DNA of 34,444 nt from Campylobacteraceae bacterium (GCA_027065045.1 JAMOOX010000119.1:1-34444); one strand, 5' to 3'. Numbered from the stretch's first letter, positions 16,520 to 26,595 are shown. The notes: generated by a model not told the origin, from the letters alone. Translations and numbers: made by a program.

Positions 16520-19500
16520 ATGAAAGATAGGTTTAGAGGAGTCAAGAGCTTTTTGTTTTTGATGTTATTACCATTATTAGTAATGGGTGGAGAGTGTAGT
16601 ACTTATGGTGATATAGGTAGTAATCAATATAAAGAAGAGATACTTGATGCTAGTAGTAAGGGTTGGATAAGTTGTAAAGATAAATTTTATCCATCAATAA
16701 ATACAACTAGGATAGAGGCTCTTAAAATGTCTCTACTTGCAGGAGGGCATAATCCATCTGATACTACAGAACAATGTTTTGATGATGTAGCTACTGATAG
16801 TTGGCAAAATAAATATGCTTGTTATGGTAAAAATAAAGGTTTTTTAGTAAATCGTAGTGATTTTAAACCTAATGATTATATTAATTTTGCAGAGGCTTCT
16901 AAGTTAATATTACTATCTATGACAAATGAGAATTATGGGGAGAGTGACCCATGGTATCAAAAATATCTTGATAAAATGTCTTTATATAAAATTAATGATG
17001 GTGCAAGTGATTTATTACACAGAGATTATTACATCCATATATTAACAGAAATTAAAGAAGACCCAAATAGAGAGCCAATAGTTGAAGAACCTAAACTAAA
17101 ATCTGTTACTCTATCAAAAGATAATATTGTTGAGGGTGATAGTGTAACAGTAAATATTAGCCTTACAAAATCGCTACCAAGTGGTTATGATGTATATGGT
17201 TATATTCCAAACTACTCTACTCAAACTTTTAGTTGTGGTACAAAATGTTCTAAAACATTTAGATTTGATGATGTGGGTGATAATCAAAAAATCACAATTA
17301 CACTTAAAAAGAATGGTTCTACAATAGATAGTAAAAATGTATATTTAAATGTAAAAGAAGCATCTGTAGTTATTCCAGACCCAACAGTCTCTTCTGTAAC
17401 ACCAAATGAAGCTAACTTATATGAAAAAACAACATTTACCGTAAATGGTACAAATTTAACTTCTACTCTTAATATGACAATCCCATATTGTGAAAATATG
17501 AAACAAGAGAGTCTATCAAGCACACAAGTAAAGTTTTCTTGTACTCCAAGCAAGAATGGTTTACAAGATGGACTTATAAGAACTAAAATTAATGGTACAG
17601 TTTTAAAATTATTTGATGTAAATATGGTGCTTGATACATCTAATTATATAGATATAATTGATTATACAGATGTATATCCAAAAAGTGTAATTAAAGATAA
17701 TAATCTCACACTTATTGTACATCTTAAAGAACCTCTTCCAAATGGATATAAAGTAAGGTATCAATTTGATTATAACCAAGATGGAGTATTTGATGATAAG
17801 GATAATGTTAAGCAAGGTATTAAATATTTAACACAACAAAAAAATACACTATTTTATACAATGACTAAAGAGATGAAAGCAGTAGGGTATAATAGAAGAG
17901 TTAAATTTGCAATTGTTGATAATAATGGTAATTTAATAAGTGAATGGGTAGAGGACAGTTATAGTGTTGAGGAAGCTAAAGAAATATTAGAATCTGAATG
18001 TACACAAGATGAAATTAATAAATTTGCTTCATATAAATATAATGGATATTTCTTACCTGCTAAATATGAAACTAAAATTAAAGTAACACAGGGTAACAAT
18101 GGAACACTTAGTCATCATGGTTATAATAATTCAGCTTATGCCATAGATTTTATAGGTGTTAGTAATCCAAATTTTACAGTTGTTGCAACGAAAGATGGTA
18201 TTGTAGAAAGTATAATGAATAGTACTTATGGGAAAAAGTTTTGTGAGAATAATCCAGATCTAAAAGGTGTATGGAAAACAAATAATAATATCTTAATACT
18301 AAAACATAGTGATGGTTCAACATCTAAATATATGCATTTAGATAAGTTTCTTGTTAAAAAAGGACAAGAAGTCAAAAGAGGTGAATCTATAGGAATAGCA
18401 GGGAATACAGGATGTTCAACTGCTACACATTTACATTTTGAAATTAGAGATAGTTCTAATAAATCACAATTTATAGAACTAGAAGATAGTAATGGTGAAC
18501 CTAGATATTTAACAATATATACATCTAAAAATTGTAAAACTATTTTAAGAGAAGAAGCAGATATAGAAAAACAAAAATACCAATTTGAAAATTTCTTAAT
18601 TAGTGATAAAATAGTTTATGAGGGTGTATCAAAGAATTTTGGAGCAGAGTTTGATATTAGAAATATAACAGAAAACAAAATATATTACCAAAATCTTGAT
18701 ATTAGCATACATTATAAAAATGGAGAATATTTTAAAAACTGTTGGGCAGAAGATAAGTTTGGAGTTCTTGAAGTTGATAATATATTTTCTACAAATCTTC
18801 AAGAGTGTACATTAGATAAATTAGGTGATTATCGTGTAGTTGCTAAAGTACTACCATTAAACACAGATAATTGGATAGACTCTACTAAACAGTGGGAAAT
18901 AGAAGTAAAAGAAAATAATCGTATTGATTTAGGTATTAATATAATTAGTCATACTGTTACTACCCCAAATAATGATTTTGTATCAGGTAGTGAATTTACT
19001 TTTGAAGTGATTACAGATAAATTATTACCAATGGATTATAAAATGTATTTAATTTTAGAGGGTGCAGGTAATTATTCATATCTCAAGCCTACTTTAATGA
19101 ATATGGATAATAAAATAGAGGGTAAATATCGTTATTGGTTTACTCGTACTATTGATAAAGTGGGTGATAATAGAAAATATAAAATTAAAGCATTAAAAGA
19201 TGATGGTACATTAGAAAATGTTTTAGTAGATAATACTTATAGTGTTAAATCCTTTGTAGATAAAGTTTACCCAGTAGAAACTAAGTATATTGGAGAAGAA
19301 TTTAACTTTTCAATTAAGTTTAAAAAAGAGATACATTCAGATTATAATGTATCTATACAGTTTTATGATGGTGATAAAGTTGTACTTAATAAACAGATGC
19401 TTACTGATGATTATATAACATATAAATTAGATAAAGTTATTAGAAAATTTGGAGATAATAGAAAATATACTATTACAATTAAAAAGATTCAAACTGATAA

Positions 19501-22357
19501 ACATCAAGCACCTGTTGAGGTAATTGAAGGTGTTTATAAGGCTAAAGATATAGAAGTAGAAGAGGTTGGCGATTTTAGTGTAAAATATGATGCTAAGACA
19601 ATTAATAATTTTGCATTTAAAATTACACCACCTAATGCAAACTATGATATTTCTATACTTGATTTAAATACTTGGGAATCATTTGGGACAGAAAGAAAAG
19701 ATGGATTGTATGTTTATAATGTTGAAAATACATGTGATGTATCATCTAATTTAGTTTTACAGGTTAAAGTTGGAGATAATATATTAAAAGAACAGACATT
19801 TAATATAGCAAACACAGATGCTTTTCAATTTGGAGATTTAAGTGGAAAGTTTACTGAATTTGTAAAACCTATTAGTAAGTTTCAAGTATATTTAGGTGAT
19901 AATGTAAATGAATTAAATTCTTTTAAACTGTGTGGTGGTGATGGTTGTCAAGATTTAGTTTTTAACTCTATAAATAATAAATTTGAAGTAGATAGTAGTT
20001 GGTTTTTAAATACTTTAGGTCTTCATTATTGGTATATAGAACGACAGAGTAAAACAGAGTGTAAAAATAGAGTATTAAAAAGTGATAGATATAGTAGTAG
20101 TTATATTTTAGACAGAGATGCTTATCAAGTTTACAATAAAGATGATAAGTTTCAAGCTCTTAATTTAGCAAACAATACTTATCTTAATGTATCTCTTTAT
20201 AATATAGGTGATGTAAATTGGACTATTGCTACTCCACATACTTTATATTGTAATACTACAGAAGATAAATATACAGATAATTTATCAGCTATAGTAGGAG
20301 ATATATCAAAGACTTATCTTAATATAGATATTCCAAGAGGCATAGGACCATTACAAGGTATATCAACAACTATTAATAATAATTTTAAATTAAATTGTCA
20401 AGTTAAAAATAAATCTTTAAAAGTTATTAAAAGTGATAAAGATAAAGAAAGTTTTAATTTAGATATTGAGGTTGTAAAATATACAAAAATGCTTGAAGAT
20501 ATTGGATTACCTAAGGGAGAGATAGATAAATATATTTCTAGTTTAGAAGATAAAAATATCAAAAATGATTTATTAAAGCTTTTGGGAAATAATAGTCAAG
20601 ATATTACAGATTTATATAACCTAGATGAAACAAGTAATGATATGAAAGGTAGGATTGGAACTCTTAAAGCTAGAGACTTTGATATTATTGTAGAGTATAG
20701 TGAAGATAGTAATTATCCTGCTAAAGTTTATGGAAATTTTAAATTAAAATTAAATACTGATGACTTTAAAGGATATGAAAGTATTATTGAGCAAATTACA
20801 GAAGATTTAGAACGAAGTTATCAAACAGCAGTTTATGAGGTAGATAATTATAGACAAAAAGAGTTGTTGAAAATTTTTATGCGATTAATTATTATGGATA
20901 GTAAAGAAGAATATAGATTAGTACTTGAAGAATCCTATAATAGATTAAGAATAAATGCTAATAACCAAATACAAAATTCTATGAAAGAAGGAATCCATGA
21001 TGCCTTGATTGGAGAATTTGATAATATTGTGGAAAATGTATCATTAGAAGGTGCTGTAGTAGATTTAGCTTATACTCTTTTACTTGAAGATATTGTTAAT
21101 TTATATCAATCCTCCAATCCCAGATTTTTACAAGAGCTACATGCACAAGTCCAAAGTATAGATGGAAATATTACCATATTAAAAGAACTATTACCATCTA
21201 ACGATGTATTTCGAAGCATCTTAACAAATCCAGACTTTGAAATAAGTACAAATTATTTTGAAGATTTATTTTATAATCAAAACTTTACAGAAGATATGTA
21301 TGATTCTATTTTAAAAATAAAATTTGAAGAGTTTAAAGATGCTAATACATCTTATATGCTTTCATTTAGTGGAACAAAAGCATTTTTAAGCGTTTCAGCA
21401 ACAGCTATTCTTAGAAATAAATTAAAACAAAAGGTTACTGATTTAGGTACAAATGGCATATTTAAGTTAGCAAAAATAGTATTTAAACCTCTTAAAGTAG
21501 CTTCTATGGCTTTAAAAATGAAAAAGATAATGAGAAAAATGTCTAGAAAAAGTAAAAAAGGTACTAACGAAATAATTCAAGATATAGAATTGATGGCTTA
21601 TCGACTACAAACTTTAAAATCACTTTTAGATATAGAGGGAGTAAAAGATGTTAAAAGTTTAAGGGCAACCTCTTATGTTACAGGCTTGAAGGATATAATA
21701 GAAAGTATTATTACAAATGATATTAATTCCATTCCTATACAAAAGATAACAACCTATTCATCATTAACTAACACTATGAACTACTATGATCGTTTTTCAG
21801 ATAAGTATTCTGTAAGAGACATTGTTCAGCAAGGAAATAGTGGAACACTAAAAAAGAATGCTATTGGTGAAAGTGGAACTAATATAATTGGTCCTAAGCC
21901 TAATGAAATAAAATTTCAAGCACATCATTTAATTCCTACGAAAGTGCATAAAGATTTATTAGAAAATACAAATTTTTATATTAATGATATGCATAATACA
22001 ATTTTTTTACCTGAAACTTTTGCTGAAGATTGTAAAAGTAAAAAAACAAGAAATAATGTAAAGTTTAAATGTACTAAATTAGTTCACAGAGGAAAGCATC
22101 CTGCTATATCATTAGCAATTACTAATCTTATTGAAGATGATAATATAAATAAGCTAATTGCTATTAGAGAACTTTCAAGATTATTATTAGTACAATCTGG
22201 ACCTATCTTTAGATTAAATGATGGTGATAATGCAAAGAAACAAACTGAATCTTTTGAAATTGAACAAAAGAAATCTAAAACAAAAAATAAATTTCCAAGT
22301 AATTTAGCAAAATCAATGATTGGTATTTTATTAAAAAAAGGAGGGAGTAAAAAATGA
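16520..22357 (+). CDS. Giant exported polymorphic-toxin-like protein: SLH-like, Ig-like repeats, M23 peptidase, C-terminal AHH nuclease
   Basis: About 1945 residues. The ATG at 16520 is chosen over 16478 because AAGGAG lies six bases before it and it begins directly with a signal peptide (KSFLFLMLLPLLVMGG). Order of parts: SLH-like module (about 30-185); Ig-like repeat (194-280); TIG-like unit (285-365); Ig-like repeat (372-485); LytM/M23 metallopeptidase (505-660) with H533, D543, H606 and the HLH pair H637/H639; further Ig-like repeats (670-1000); a mixed region; long helical region (about 1450-1750); basic KMKKIMRKMSRKSKK at about 1663-1677; and a C-terminal AHH domain with FQAHHLIP (A1801-H1803), FLPE and H1856/H1860 in VHRGKHPAIS. 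AHH domains are HNH/Endo VII-superfamily nucleases found as tips of polymorphic toxins. Inference: an exported toxin with a peptidoglycan-cutting domain and a DNA-cutting tip. First gene of three. Confidence 0.8.
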   Translation: MKDRFRGVKSFLFLMLLPLLVMGGECSTYGDIGSNQYKEEILDASSKGWISCKDKFYPSINTTRIEALKMSLLAGGHNPSDTTEQCFDDVATDSWQNKYACYGKNKGFLVNRSDFKPNDYINFAEASKLILLSMTNENYGESDPWYQKYLDKMSLYKINDGASDLLHRDYYIHILTEIKEDPNREPIVEEPKLKSVTLSKDNIVEGDSVTVNISLTKSLPSGYDVYGYIPNYSTQTFSCGTKCSKTFRFDDVGDNQKITITLKKNGSTIDSKNVYLNVKEASVVIPDPTVSSVTPNEANLYEKTTFTVNGTNLTSTLNMTIPYCENMKQESLSSTQVKFSCTPSKNGLQDGLIRTKINGTVLKLFDVNMVLDTSNYIDIIDYTDVYPKSVIKDNNLTLIVHLKEPLPNGYKVRYQFDYNQDGVFDDKDNVKQGIKYLTQQKNTLFYTMTKEMKAVGYNRRVKFAIVDNNGNLISEWVEDSYSVEEAKEILESECTQDEINKFASYKYNGYFLPAKYETKIKVTQGNNGTLSHHGYNNSAYAIDFIGVSNPNFTVVATKDGIVESIMNSTYGKKFCENNPDLKGVWKTNNNILILKHSDGSTSKYMHLDKFLVKKGQEVKRGESIGIAGNTGCSTATHLHFEIRDSSNKSQFIELEDSNGEPRYLTIYTSKNCKTILREEADIEKQKYQFENFLISDKIVYEGVSKNFGAEFDIRNITENKIYYQNLDISIHYKNGEYFKNCWAEDKFGVLEVDNIFSTNLQECTLDKLGDYRVVAKVLPLNTDNWIDSTKQWEIEVKENNRIDLGINIISHTVTTPNNDFVSGSEFTFEVITDKLLPMDYKMYLILEGAGNYSYLKPTLMNMDNKIEGKYRYWFTRTIDKVGDNRKYKIKALKDDGTLENVLVDNTYSVKSFVDKVYPVETKYIGEEFNFSIKFKKEIHSDYNVSIQFYDGDKVVLNKQMLTDDYITYKLDKVIRKFGDNRKYTITIKKIQTDKHQAPVEVIEGVYKAKDIEVEEVGDFSVKYDAKTINNFAFKITPPNANYDISILDLNTWESFGTERKDGLYVYNVENTCDVSSNLVLQVKVGDNILKEQTFNIANTDAFQFGDLSGKFTEFVKPISKFQVYLGDNVNELNSFKLCGGDGCQDLVFNSINNKFEVDSSWFLNTLGLHYWYIERQSKTECKNRVLKSDRYSSSYILDRDAYQVYNKDDKFQALNLANNTYLNVSLYNIGDVNWTIATPHTLYCNTTEDKYTDNLSAIVGDISKTYLNIDIPRGIGPLQGISTTINNNFKLNCQVKNKSLKVIKSDKDKESFNLDIEVVKYTKMLEDIGLPKGEIDKYISSLEDKNIKNDLLKLLGNNSQDITDLYNLDETSNDMKGRIGTLKARDFDIIVEYSEDSNYPAKVYGNFKLKLNTDDFKGYESIIEQITEDLERSYQTAVYEVDNYRQKELLKIFMRLIIMDSKEEYRLVLEESYNRLRINANNQIQNSMKEGIHDALIGEFDNIVENVSLEGAVVDLAYTLLLEDIVNLYQSSNPRFLQELHAQVQSIDGNITILKELLPSNDVFRSILTNPDFEISTNYFEDLFYNQNFTEDMYDSILKIKFEEFKDANTSYMLSFSGTKAFLSVSATAILRNKLKQKVTDLGTNGIFKLAKIVFKPLKVASMALKMKKIMRKMSRKSKKGTNEIIQDIELMAYRLQTLKSLLDIEGVKDVKSLRATSYVTGLKDIIESIITNDINSIPIQKITTYSSLTNTMNYYDRFSDKYSVRDIVQQGNSGTLKKNAIGESGTNIIGPKPNEIKFQAHHLIPTKVHKDLLENTNFYINDMHNTIFLPETFAEDCKSKKTRNNVKFKCTKLVHRGKHPAISLAITNLIEDDNINKLIAIRELSRLLLVQSGPIFRLNDGDNAKKQTESFEIEQKKSKTKNKFPSNLAKSMIGILLKKGGSKK

Positions 22358-24306
22358 TACACAAAATACTATTACCACTAATCATAATATCAACACTATT
22401 TATGACAGAGTGTATGGCAGAAGAAAATGCTACTATTAAAATAAATATCAATTTGTTACATATAGCTAGTGCAGATGTACAAGTATCTACTTTGGCTAAC
22501 TTGGAAGTGATACTTGAAACAACAGTAGATAAAAATGGTAACTTTTTTATTAATCCAACGAATATTAGTAAATTAAGTTCAGATGATTATGTATATATTT
22601 ATGTAGATAATATTCAAGTAAGTCAGGGGGATACTCCTGCTTATTTAAAAGGGATTATTAGTATTGATAGTCTTTCTAATAATCAAGCATTGAATTTAAA
22701 TGAGATAACAACTTATGTTGCTGATTTATTTTTTGAAAATAGAGCCAAGATAGCTGATAATTATCAATTATTGAGTGGGATTATTAGAAATTTAGGTGTG
22801 TATGATATGAATAAGGATAAGAGAAGAGAAAATATAGATACTTTTCTTTATGACAGTATCACAACTTCATCTAATCTTGAAACAATTTTAAAATTAACTT
22901 ATTTTTATTATCTTGAATTAAATGATATGACAAAGGTAAATGAGTATATTCAAAAGAAATCAAAAGAGTTGAGTCTATTTTCTTATATAGAGAAAGTAAA
23001 AGGTAATAATATAGATATTAATTTTGAAAATCTTGATGGTAAATATATTTCTGCTAGATATGTATCTACTAATCAAGCAAAAAATAATGAGTCTAATATT
23101 ACTACAGAAATAGTATCACTTAAAAATGGTGATGCATTGAGATATAGACTTTGTTTATTAGAAGAATGTTCAAAAGAATATACTTTATATAATGATAATG
23201 GTGTAATCAAACCATATATAGAGGATGTAAGCGATCCTGAAATAGTTAAATTTGGTGAGAAATTGGCAGAATATAAGAAAGTGCAACATTTAACACCTAC
23301 AAGAAAAAAACAAAAATTATTAGATATAGCTAGTATATTATTAGATATATCTAAGTCTGATAATTTTAAAAGATATGAATTATATTTAATCTCAGAGGAT
23401 AATAAGCTTTTAGATGAGGATACAAGTACTGTAATTTCTAATTATTCACTTAATGATATATCTGTTACAAATGAAAATATTGTATCTAAAATCAAAAATA
23501 CAATTATAAATTTAGAAACTATAAAAAGTGAAATCAATACGGCAACAGATTATGACTCTTTAAAAAGTAGATTAGATGGTGCAATGAGTAAGATTGATGC
23601 TATTAAACAAGCGATTGATAATAATATCGTATCAAATGATGAAAAGTTAGTTTTAAAAGCAGAGGCTGATAAGATTAAAGATGCAATTGAAAGTATTAAA
23701 ATTTTGATTGATGGGTATAAACAAGATGATAATCACTCACCTGAGGCGATAGCAGATATTAACTCTAAGATTGATGGTGTGATTGGTATGATGGTAACAA
23801 GAAGTATAGATGATACTCATCAATCAAATGTTATTTCTATATCTCGTGGTTGGAATTTGGTTTCAGGTAATGTAAATATTCTGACTCTTCCACAAGAGGT
23901 TCACTCTATTTGGAATGTTGGTGAGGCTAATTGGTATGGTTTTTCTCCTCATAAGAGTATTAGAGGTGAGATTAGAGATAAATATAGATTGATGGATATG
24001 CATATTAGAGCATATAAAGGTACTCAGATTTTGGCTACCGCTGATACAGAGATTGAGCTTATTGATGATTATCAATTTAATGCTATTCAATCTTATGGTA
24101 AGGGTCTAACTATACATGGGGCTAATAATAAGGGCTTTAGTGTGAGTGATATTCAGTGTAATGAACCATATACACTATATGGTGTATTTAAGTTAAATGG
24201 TGAAGAGATTGAAGTATATTCACCAAATATAGAGGTAAATAATTATACAAATTTTGATTATATCTATAAAAATGATGGATATTATACATATTGTATTAAT
24301 AAATAA
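22354..24306 (+). CDS. Secreted protein of unknown function, second gene of the toxin-like operon
   Basis: The 650-residue protein starts with a Sec signal peptide (MIHKILLPLIIISTLFMTECMA, cleavage probably after MA). Residues about 25-320 match nothing I know; about 370-460 are charged helices likely to form a coiled coil (ETIKSEINTATDYDSLKSRL); about 495-650 begin GWNLVSG and contain IWNVGEANWYGFSP, a motif seen in repeats of exported epsilonproteobacterial proteins. Its ATG overlaps the toxin-like gene's stop by 4 bp, behind a strong AAGGAGGGAG, so it is co-expressed. Because it is exported it is not an ordinary cytoplasmic immunity protein; a role in transport, display or periplasmic protection is possible but unproven. 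Confidence 0.65.
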   Translation: MIHKILLPLIIISTLFMTECMAEENATIKININLLHIASADVQVSTLANLEVILETTVDKNGNFFINPTNISKLSSDDYVYIYVDNIQVSQGDTPAYLKGIISIDSLSNNQALNLNEITTYVADLFFENRAKIADNYQLLSGIIRNLGVYDMNKDKRRENIDTFLYDSITTSSNLETILKLTYFYYLELNDMTKVNEYIQKKSKELSLFSYIEKVKGNNIDINFENLDGKYISARYVSTNQAKNNESNITTEIVSLKNGDALRYRLCLLEECSKEYTLYNDNGVIKPYIEDVSDPEIVKFGEKLAEYKKVQHLTPTRKKQKLLDIASILLDISKSDNFKRYELYLISEDNKLLDEDTSTVISNYSLNDISVTNENIVSKIKNTIINLETIKSEINTATDYDSLKSRLDGAMSKIDAIKQAIDNNIVSNDEKLVLKAEADKIKDAIESIKILIDGYKQDDNHSPEAIADINSKIDGVIGMMVTRSIDDTHQSNVISISRGWNLVSGNVNILTLPQEVHSIWNVGEANWYGFSPHKSIRGEIRDKYRLMDMHIRAYKGTQILATADTEIELIDDYQFNAIQSYGKGLTIHGANNKGFSVSDIQCNEPYTLYGVFKLNGEEIEVYSPNIEVNNYTNFDYIYKNDGYYTYCINK

Positions 24307-24316
24307 GGAGTAGTAG

Positions 24317-26581
24317 ATGAAAAAAGTATTAAAAACAGTAGCTACCGTTGCTACTCTATCATTGATTGTAAGTTGTGGAAATAATAGTAGTGTAGGTGAT
24401 AATCCTGTAAGTAAGACTACACCTACAATAATTGAAAATATTGGAGTATTGCCTGATAGCCAACCTATTAATCAAGCTATTAAGGTAGAAAAGATAGAAG
24501 AGGCACAAGTAAAAGAGGAGTTATCGCAAGATGCTCCAACTATTTATAATCAAAAGATAGTAGATAATGAAGCTTCTAAAGTAGATGTGCCACAAGATAA
24601 TATTATAGAAAAAGCAAAAGTAGAAGATACGACTATTATAAAACCTGTAGCTACTACTAAAGTTTATAGAGTAAAGGGTAGTGTTACAGATGGGCCAGTT
24701 TATTGGGCTAATATCAAGATACAAGACCCTGATAGCAAAGAGATATTAGCTACAACTAAGAGTGATGATAATGGTGATTATAGTGTAGATGTAGAGGGAT
24801 TACCAGATATTTATCGTGTGGTAGTTAGTGATGGAAAGGATAGTGGTGTAGATGCTTTGCGAGATGATAATGATGAGGCAGTTCCATTTACTATGAGTGC
24901 TTTGGTCAAAAGAAATAGTGATGGGGTGATTGTAGAAGATGGTACGATGCCAGTAGAGAGTGCTAATGTATCTCCTGCTACGACTCTTGTAGATACTATT
25001 GTAGAAGATGGGCAGATGCCTTTGGAAGAGGCTCAAACACTTGTGGCTAATAGCTTTGAGGTCAAAGAGGATAAGGCTCTTAGTCAAATTGATAATAAAA
25101 AACATCTATTATCAAATAAACTTTCAAATTTAATTGCATTTTTGGCTAAACTTACACCAGTAGAAGATAAAAATATTGCTATTAAATCTATGGCAAGATT
25201 AGTGATGAAAAATGAGATGCATATTAGAGTAAGTGATAAATTTAGACTTGATTTAAGTGAATTTAACTTAAGTAAAATCTCTAATGAAGCAAATATTATT
25301 ATGCCAAATAGTATATCTCCTGAAGATATTGCAAAATTTGATATTTCTCAAAATGCTATTAAACCGATGTTATCTAATATATTAGATGATTTAGATGTAG
25401 CATCAGATATTAGAAATAGAAATAGATTTACCCTATTATCCAAACAGATGGCACTATTTGAACTTGTCAAAGAGATTAAATCACTTAGTTATAGTGAACT
25501 TGATGTTGATATGTTAAGCTCTTTTGCTGATGCTACTCAAACTACTCTTGAGGGATTATTAAGTGGAATTGATGATGTAAATAAGCTAGATAGTGATAAT
25601 ATAGATTTTGTAAGTGGATTAATACGAGAGAATTTAGGAGAAGATATAGCTCTTCTAAAACCCAAAATTATCAAAGCTACCACTCAATATAGAGTGGTTA
25701 TTAAAAAAACTACCAAAGTTAGAGTGAGAAAAATGGTAAAACATATATATCGTAACTCTAGTTTAGAAGCTTTTGAAGATATTTTTAAATCTCTACAAGA
25801 TGAGAGTATAATTGAAGAGTTATCAAATCTTAGTGATGATATTAATGCTCAAACTACAAATGAGAGTGATGATATTAAAAATGAGCTTGATAATGAACTG
25901 ATTGATTTATCTGCCAAAGAGATTGTCCATGAGATAGAAAAAAGCAAAACTATTAAAATAGAGAAGATTAAATCTATCAAAAAAGAGAGTATTAATAACA
26001 GGCTTCTAGTAGATACTATCAAATCAAAAGTTAAGATACGAGTAAAGATTAAAATAAAATCAAAAACTAAACGATTAACAAGAGATGATAATATCAAAAT
26101 TGTTACAACCAAAACAGTAATAAAGAGTATCAAAGTAACTACAACATATAAAGTATTTACCAAAACTACACAAGAAAATAGTGATAAGCTATATAATGAA
26201 TCTATCAAAAACTTACAAGATAATATCAATGAGCTACAAAATCGCATAACAGCCCTACAATATTTGATATTTAATCTTAATAATCTATTTAATGTAGATG
26301 AGTTTAAGACAACAACAAAAGATACACTTAAAGTGATTAAAACTATCAAAGAGAGTGGTTCTATCAATGTAACTAACAGTCTATATTCTATCAAAACAAA
26401 GATAAAAAAAGAGTATAGTAAAAAAGTAGAAATTACAACAGTAATAAAAGAGGTTCAAGATAATATAGAAGATTATAAAAAGCCAAAAGATGTACATAAG
26501 GCGAAAACTATAAATCTAATTAGACCAAGTTTACCTAGTATGCCTGATGAGTTTAAGAAGGATATGAAAGTTAGATTTTAG
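24317..26581 (+). CDS. Lipoprotein with carboxypeptidase-regulatory-like domain and basic C-terminal half
   Basis: The 754-residue protein begins MKKVLKTVATVATLSLIVSCGN, a lipoprotein signal with lipobox LIVSC, so it should be membrane-anchored. Residues about 118-190 form a carboxypeptidase-regulatory-like beta-sandwich (VKGSVTDGPVYWANIKIQD ... DNGDYSVDVEG), followed by a conserved 'VSPATTLV' block and helices. Beyond residue 450 the protein is very rich in lysine and threonine, with strand-like alternation such as KSKVKIRVKIKIKSKTKRL (about 568-586) and a coiled-coil-like segment (IKNLQDNINELQNRITALQYL). It follows the second gene by 10 bp with AAGGAG. I infer a surface or periplasmic partner of the giant protein; the basic half could bind an acidic polymer. 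Confidence 0.65.
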   Translation: MKKVLKTVATVATLSLIVSCGNNSSVGDNPVSKTTPTIIENIGVLPDSQPINQAIKVEKIEEAQVKEELSQDAPTIYNQKIVDNEASKVDVPQDNIIEKAKVEDTTIIKPVATTKVYRVKGSVTDGPVYWANIKIQDPDSKEILATTKSDDNGDYSVDVEGLPDIYRVVVSDGKDSGVDALRDDNDEAVPFTMSALVKRNSDGVIVEDGTMPVESANVSPATTLVDTIVEDGQMPLEEAQTLVANSFEVKEDKALSQIDNKKHLLSNKLSNLIAFLAKLTPVEDKNIAIKSMARLVMKNEMHIRVSDKFRLDLSEFNLSKISNEANIIMPNSISPEDIAKFDISQNAIKPMLSNILDDLDVASDIRNRNRFTLLSKQMALFELVKEIKSLSYSELDVDMLSSFADATQTTLEGLLSGIDDVNKLDSDNIDFVSGLIRENLGEDIALLKPKIIKATTQYRVVIKKTTKVRVRKMVKHIYRNSSLEAFEDIFKSLQDESIIEELSNLSDDINAQTTNESDDIKNELDNELIDLSAKEIVHEIEKSKTIKIEKIKSIKKESINNRLLVDTIKSKVKIRVKIKIKSKTKRLTRDDNIKIVTTKTVIKSIKVTTTYKVFTKTTQENSDKLYNESIKNLQDNINELQNRITALQYLIFNLNNLFNVDEFKTTTKDTLKVIKTIKESGSINVTNSLYSIKTKIKKEYSKKVEITTVIKEVQDNIEDYKKPKDVHKAKTINLIRPSLPSMPDEFKKDMKVRF

Positions 26582-26595
26582 GTATATTTTATAAA

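Noticed and set aside
16520-16610. Lipoprotein signal on the giant protein (PLLVMGGEC)
   Set aside because: The residue before the cysteine is glutamate, which does not fit a lipobox; a normal Sec signal peptide is more likely.
25849-26394. 181-residue open frame on the minus strand
   Set aside because: It is antisense to the Lys/Thr-rich lipoprotein tail; its Leu/Ile/Ser composition is the mirror of that coding strand and it has no independent support.
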